In this document: positions 6,730-9,898 of the stretch, piece by piece
Layout of the letters: each line of letters begins with the position of its first letter
Numbering within the stretch: position 1 is the first letter of the stretch
Origin: Fidelibacterota bacterium
GTDB lineage: Bacteria; Fidelibacterota; Marinisomatia; SCGC-AAA003-L08; TS1B11
DNA length: 9,898 nucleotides
Reading direction: 5' to 3'
NCBI GenBank assembly: GCA_022564085.1
Contig: JADFMC010000049.1
Coordinates: forward strand, 1 to 9,898
Translations under genes and position numbers: made by a program
Notes under the pieces: model-generated
The model's database searches: none
What the model saw: the letters and a program-made list of their open reading frames with translations, nothing else
Told to the model about the DNA's origin: nothing

Positions 6730-6759
6730 TTGATTACGTGACGGGCGGGCCGCTAACTT
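6730..6759 (+). promoter_or_regulatory. Candidate promoter of the tRNA-Gly gene
   Basis: TTGATT at 6730-6735 and TAACTT at 6754-6759 are 18 bp apart. Initiation near 6767 would be about 6 nt before the mature tRNA 5' end. The elements are imperfect and were found by eye. The spacer is GC-rich (GACGGGCGGGCCG), reminiscent of the GC-rich elements around stable-RNA promoters. Confidence 0.35.
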
Positions 6760-6772
6760 AACGCCGCTTGAC

Positions 6773-6843
6773 GCGGGTGTAGTTCAATGGTAGAACACCA
6801 GCTTCCCAAGCTGGTTACGAGAGTTCGATTCTCTTCACCCGCT
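6773..6843 (+). tRNA. tRNA-Gly, anticodon CCC
   Basis: All four arms fold without mismatches. The acceptor GCGGGTG (6773-6779) pairs with CACCCGC (6836-6842). The D arm is GTTC/GAAC around AATGGTA. The anticodon stem CCAGC/GCTGG holds the loop TTCCCAA with anticodon CCC at 6805-6807. A 4-nt variable loop follows, and the T arm is GAGAG/CTCTT (one G-U pair) around TTCGATT. The discriminator is T6843. The bases after it are CAA, so the 3' CCA is not encoded and must be added by the CCA-adding enzyme. The tRNA reads GGG glycine codons. It stands alone, with nothing else RNA-like nearby. Confidence 0.95.
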
Positions 6844-6853
6844 CAACTTCAGG

Positions 6854-6937
6854 GCGGCCATCCTGGCTCCCCAGGCCGCTGCTCCGTCTTGGTAGCCGCT
6901 ACCCAGCCTGATGGTAGGGCGCCTTATCAAGAGATAA
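6854..6937 (+). other. Hairpins between tRNA-Gly and the M49-like gene
   Basis: This 148-nt gap (6844-6991) is non-coding and rich in short inverted repeats. GCGG-(CCAT bulge)-CCTGG (6854-6866) pairs with CCAGG-CCGC (6871-6879) around a 4-nt loop; it could end the tRNA transcript but lacks a following T run. GGTAG (6891-6895), CTACC (6899-6903) and GGTAG (6913-6917) allow two mutually exclusive stems. TTATC/GATAA (6924-6928/6933-6937) forms a small tetraloop stem. I find no convincing promoter for the downstream gene here. Confidence 0.3.
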
Positions 6938-6991
6938 AAGTGATAGACCCCGATCCGATTTAGTAGGGTTGGTAATGTATGGAGAGACAAT

Positions 6992-8650
6992 ATGCGCCGT
7001 TATAAACTGCCTACCAGCTTGGCCTTCCTCGGGTGGCTGGCGATAACCTGTGGGCCGCGGGCTGAATTGACTTCCGAAGCGGTGGATGGCTTGCTGGCCA
7101 AGTACATTACCGTAGACCTAACTGCCGATCTTAGTCATTTATCTGATTCACAGCGCCGTATGTTGCCGCTGCTGATCGAAGCCGCCCAGGCCATGGATGA
7201 AGTATTCTGGCTGCAGGCCTATGGTGATAAGGGAGCTTTGCTGGACGGTATTGATGACCCCGGCCTGCGACGCTTTGCCCTGATCAATTACGGCCCCTGG
7301 GATCGGTTGGCGGGGAATGAACCTTTCCTGCCCGGCGTGGCCTCAAAACCACCCGGAGCCAATTTCTATCCCGCAGATATGACCGCTGAGGAATTTCAAA
7401 ATGCCTATCCCGGTTTACCGGAGCGCCATACCGCCTTGGCCAGCCTATATACCATGGTGCGTCGCACACCGGAGGGGGAGCTGATTGCCGTGCCCTATAG
7501 CGAGGCCTTTGCCGAGCAGTATGGCCGGGCAGCGGCTAAACTGCGAGAGGCGGCTGAGCTGGCGGAGGATACGGGGTTTCAACGTTATCTGACCCTCAGG
7601 GCGGAGGCGCTGCTCTCCGACAATTACCTGGCCAGCGATCTGGCCTGGATGGATATGAAGAATAACTTGATAGATATTGTCATCGGCCCCATCGAAACCT
7701 ATGAGGATAAGCTGTTCGGCTACAAAGCTGCCAGTGAAGCTTATGTACTGATCAAGGATCGGGAATGGAGTGCCCGACTGGGGCGCTACGTCGCCATGCT
7801 CCCCGAGTTGCAACGGGGCCTGCCGGTGCCGCCGGAGTATAAAAGCGAACGCCCCGGCTCAGATTCGGATCTGAACGCCTATGATGTGATCTACTATGCC
7901 GGCGACTGTAATTCCGGCGCGAAGACTATCGCCATCAACCTGCCCAACGATGAGCAGGTGCAGCTTGAAAAGGGTACCCGCCGGTTGCAGCTGAAGAACA
8001 CTATGCGGGCCAAATTCGACCGGATATTGCAACCGATCAGCGCCGTGCTCATCGACCCCCAGCAGAGGAGCCACATCACTTTCGAGGCCTTCTTCGCCAA
8101 CACCATGTTCCACGAAGTGGCCCACGGCCTGGGGATCAAGAATACCATCGACGGCAGCGGAACGGTGCGGGCTGCCCTGAGGGACCGGGCCTCAGCCCTG
8201 GAGGAAGGCAAGGCCGATGTACTGGGATTGTACATGATTGCCGAGCTCCATCGGCAGGGCGAATTGGGCGATAGTGATCTGATGGATAATTATGTTACTT
8301 TCCTGGCCTCTATCTTCCGGTCAATCCGGTTCGGCGCCGCCAGTGCCCACGGCATCGCCAACACTATTCGCTTCAATTTTTTCAAGGAGCAGGGAGCATT
8401 CAGCCGGGACGACGCCACCGGCTTTTATCGGATTAGCAGGGGCCAGGTCAAGGCGGCCGTGGCGGCTCTATCGGAGCGGATTCTACGCTTCCAGGGCGAC
8501 GGGGACTATCCGGGGGTAGTGGCCTTCGTGGAGCAGTATGGCCGGATCGGTCCGGTCCTACAGCAAGACCTGGATCGCCTGTCCACTGCCGGCATTCCCG
8601 TGGATATCGTTTTCCAGCAGGGGCCGGCAGTGCTGGGCCTGGATCCGTAG
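6992..8650 (+). CDS. Exported M49-family (dipeptidyl peptidase III-like) zinc metallopeptidase
   Basis: The zinc site is clear: HEVAHGLG (His374, Glu375, His378), then ALEEGKADVLGLYM, whose Glu404 or Glu405 would be the third zinc ligand. The latter resembles EECRAE(S)xGLYL of dipeptidyl peptidase III. The IGPIETYEDKLFGYKA segment (residues 222-237) resembles the family's IE(S/T)YxD...FG element, and TIAINLPND the INxPN strand. DPP III enzymes remove dipeptides from the N-terminus of short peptides. Classic members have a six-residue HELLGH motif; here the motif is the five-residue HExxH type. The first 20 residues are basic then hydrophobic and end in LAITC, so this is a signal peptide, possibly of a lipoprotein anchored at Cys20, although Thr at -1 is unusual. 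At 552 residues it is shorter than human DPP III (about 737). GGAG at 6981-6984, 7 nt before the ATG, supports the start. Substrate unknown. Confidence 0.75.
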   Translation: MRRYKLPTSLAFLGWLAITCGPRAELTSEAVDGLLAKYITVDLTADLSHLSDSQRRMLPLLIEAAQAMDEVFWLQAYGDKGALLDGIDDPGLRRFALINYGPWDRLAGNEPFLPGVASKPPGANFYPADMTAEEFQNAYPGLPERHTALASLYTMVRRTPEGELIAVPYSEAFAEQYGRAAAKLREAAELAEDTGFQRYLTLRAEALLSDNYLASDLAWMDMKNNLIDIVIGPIETYEDKLFGYKAASEAYVLIKDREWSARLGRYVAMLPELQRGLPVPPEYKSERPGSDSDLNAYDVIYYAGDCNSGAKTIAINLPNDEQVQLEKGTRRLQLKNTMRAKFDRILQPISAVLIDPQQRSHITFEAFFANTMFHEVAHGLGIKNTIDGSGTVRAALRDRASALEEGKADVLGLYMIAELHRQGELGDSDLMDNYVTFLASIFRSIRFGAASAHGIANTIRFNFFKEQGAFSRDDATGFYRISRGQVKAAVAALSERILRFQGDGDYPGVVAFVEQYGRIGPVLQQDLDRLSTAGIPVDIVFQQGPAVLGLDP

Positions 8651-8669
8651 GCCTGCTGCGGTTGCGGAC

Positions 8670-8683
8670 GTGATCTGCATCAC
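8670..8683 (+). terminator. Weak hairpin after the M49-like gene
   Basis: GTGAT (8670-8674) pairs with ATCAC (8679-8683) around CTGC, 20 nt after the stop codon. The stem is only 5 bp and the nearest T run (8694-8697) is 11 nt further on, so termination is doubtful. Nothing else stands out in 8651-8787, and the next gene may be co-transcribed. Confidence 0.2.
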
Positions 8684-8787
8684 TTCGTTAAGCTTTTGAG
8701 TTGCTTGAAGCCCGGCCAGCTATTAGTTTGCGGCGTAGAACAGGTAGGGGATGCCAGCCTGCCACCATTCTAGATTGACTGATTATT

Positions 8788-8792
8788 AGGGG
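8788..8792 (+). promoter_or_regulatory. Ribosome-binding site choosing between two adjacent ATGs
   Basis: AGGGG lies 2 nt before the ATG at 8795 and 5 nt before the in-frame ATG at 8798. The spacing favours 8798. The difference is one methionine and does not affect the protein call. Confidence 0.5.
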
Positions 8793-8797
8793 TGATG

Positions 8798-9898
8798 ATG
8801 TACTCGCTTAGACCAATTATTCGTCAGATTTCCGTTAGCACCATCTCAGGCCTGATGGGCCTGGCACTGCTGGCCGGCCCGGCCCGGCTGGGAGCTCAGG
8901 CCGAGACTATTTTCGCCGACGGAATGGGCATGACCCGTGATGCTGCTTTATCTGAGGCCAAGCGCAATGCCGTGGAGCAGGGGGTGGGCGTCATCCTGAC
9001 CAGTGAGACCTCGGTCAAGAACTTCCAGGTGGAGCGAGACAAGATTCTGAGCAAAGCCAACGGTTTCGTCAAGACTTACAAGGAAATTTCCTCCAGCCAG
9101 GGACCGGATGGCCTATGGACAATACGGATCAGCGCTGAAATAACGGCCATCCTGGACGAATTGGTTAAGGACCAGCTGGCCCTCGATCTTTTGCTGTCCT
9201 GGGTGCGCCACCCGCGGTTCATGATAGTGATGGAAGAGTCGAATGGGGATGAAACAGGCTCTACGGTTGCTGAAACTGAAATCGGCCGGATTATGGGCTC
9301 GAAAGGTTTTGACATCGTCAGCGCGGCCCAAACCGATGCGCTCAAGTCGCGGAACGTGAACCTGGCGGAAATCCAGGGCGATCCGCTCGCGGCCGCCGGG
9401 ATGGCCGCCGAGTTCGGGGCGGAGTATATCATCATGGGTAATGCCACCGCAAAGGCGGTCAGCCATCCCATGCTGGGTGCCCGGCTGTCGGGCCAGGCCA
9501 ATATCAGCGCCAAGGTGGTGCGCGCCGACAATGCCCAGATTATCGCCCAGGAGACATTCCACGGCAAGTCCACCCATATCGATGGTACTACCGCCGGGGT
9601 GAATGCTCTTAAAAAGGCCGCCGGTAAACTGGCCGATTATCTGCTGGCTGAAACGGTGCGCCGCTGGAGCCTGGAACAGTCCAATGCCCGGGTGCTGACC
9701 CTGAAGATTTCCGGTCTTACTTATCAATCCCGGCGCCAGGTGCTGGACTTTCTTAACGGTGGCATCGAAGGGATTCGGTCCATTGACCAGCGCAGCTTCG
9801 CAGCCGGCGTAGTAACCCTGGCGGTGGAGTTCACCGGTTCCAATGAGGACCTGGGTATGGTCCTGGACGGCCACGATCTGGGCGCTTTCGTGCTCTAT
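8798..9898 (+). CDS. Exported FlgT-N/LPP20-like protein, 3' end outside window
   Basis: An open frame of 367 codons runs off the right edge without a stop. Residues 1-35 form a signal peptide (basic start, hydrophobic core ISGLMGLALLAG, likely cleavage after AQA). Residues 36-115 resemble the N-terminal domain of FlgT and LPP20-type lipoproteins: GMGMTRDAALSEAKRNAVEQ, GVILTSETSVKNFQ, then RDKILSKANGFVKTYKEI and a WTIRISAEI strand. In FlgT this domain helps form the H ring of the flagellar basal body. A middle alpha/beta domain (about 140-290) includes AAEFGAEYIIMGNA, like the CsgG/TolB-N fold in which a 'GADYLLVG' strand recurs. A further small domain begins near 298 (RVLTLKISGL). No flagellar gene is visible, so a general periplasmic or outer-membrane assembly role is as likely. 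It follows the M49-like gene by 147 nt in the same direction. Confidence 0.65.
   Translation, partial: MYSLRPIIRQISVSTISGLMGLALLAGPARLGAQAETIFADGMGMTRDAALSEAKRNAVEQGVGVILTSETSVKNFQVERDKILSKANGFVKTYKEISSSQGPDGLWTIRISAEITAILDELVKDQLALDLLLSWVRHPRFMIVMEESNGDETGSTVAETEIGRIMGSKGFDIVSAAQTDALKSRNVNLAEIQGDPLAAAGMAAEFGAEYIIMGNATAKAVSHPMLGARLSGQANISAKVVRADNAQIIAQETFHGKSTHIDGTTAGVNALKKAAGKLADYLLAETVRRWSLEQSNARVLTLKISGLTYQSRRQVLDFLNGGIEGIRSIDQRSFAAGVVTLAVEFTGSNEDLGMVLDGHDLGAFVLY

Noticed and set aside
6773..6843. tRNA-Gly as an integration site of a mobile element
   Set aside because: No integrase gene and no repeat of the tRNA 3' end were noticed elsewhere in the window.
9113..9874. 253-codon open frame on the minus strand opposite the FlgT-like gene
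   Set aside because: The plus-strand frame has a signal peptide, a ribosome-binding site and recognisable domains over the same span. The minus frame is rich in His, Gly and Arg in no recognisable pattern.

Overview
The window looks like a stretch of bacterial chromosome, moderately GC-rich and almost entirely housekeeping. It carries no visible mobile element, CRISPR array or phage gene. The gene order rplM-rpsI-rpsB-tsf-pyrH-frr, a B12-dependent ribonucleotide reductase with a C-terminal zinc ribbon, and a secreted M49-type peptidase with a five-residue HEVAH zinc motif together suggest a free-living, probably uncultured lineage near the Bacteroidota/Calditrichota/Marinimicrobia (FCB) assemblage. 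That placement is an inference from gene content, not a phylogenetic result.

Layout. Positions 2-226 hold the 3' end of a dihydroorotase gene (pyrC). After a 62-nt gap with a sigma70-like promoter, a compact plus-strand operon runs from 289 to 3883: L13, S9, S2, EF-Ts, UMP kinase and ribosome recycling factor. Its genes are 7-14 nt apart, or overlap by ATGA in the case of rpsB/tsf. It ends at a long, perfect inverted repeat (3893-3942) that should terminate transcription in both directions. The convergent gene on the minus strand (3953-6496) is a class II ribonucleotide reductase, nrdJ.

The region between nrdJ and the next plus-strand gene (6497-6772) is regulatory. It holds a candidate nrdJ promoter, two AT-rich palindromes 30 bp apart that resemble tandem NrdR boxes, inverted repeats in the leader, and a candidate promoter for a tRNA-Gly(CCC) gene (6773-6843). 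Downstream lie an M49/DPP III-like exported metallopeptidase (6992-8650) and the 5' part of an exported FlgT-N/LPP20-like protein that runs off the window (8798-9898).

How it fits together. The left half couples pyrimidine synthesis (dihydroorotase, UMP kinase) with ribosome parts and translation factors. NrdJ then turns ribonucleotides into DNA precursors, apparently under NrdR control. The right-hand genes are envelope or secreted functions of unclear purpose. I see no convincing new multi-gene system. The points most worth a second look are the tandem NrdR-like boxes, the five-residue zinc motif of the M49-like peptidase, and the FlgT-like protein outside a visible flagellar context.
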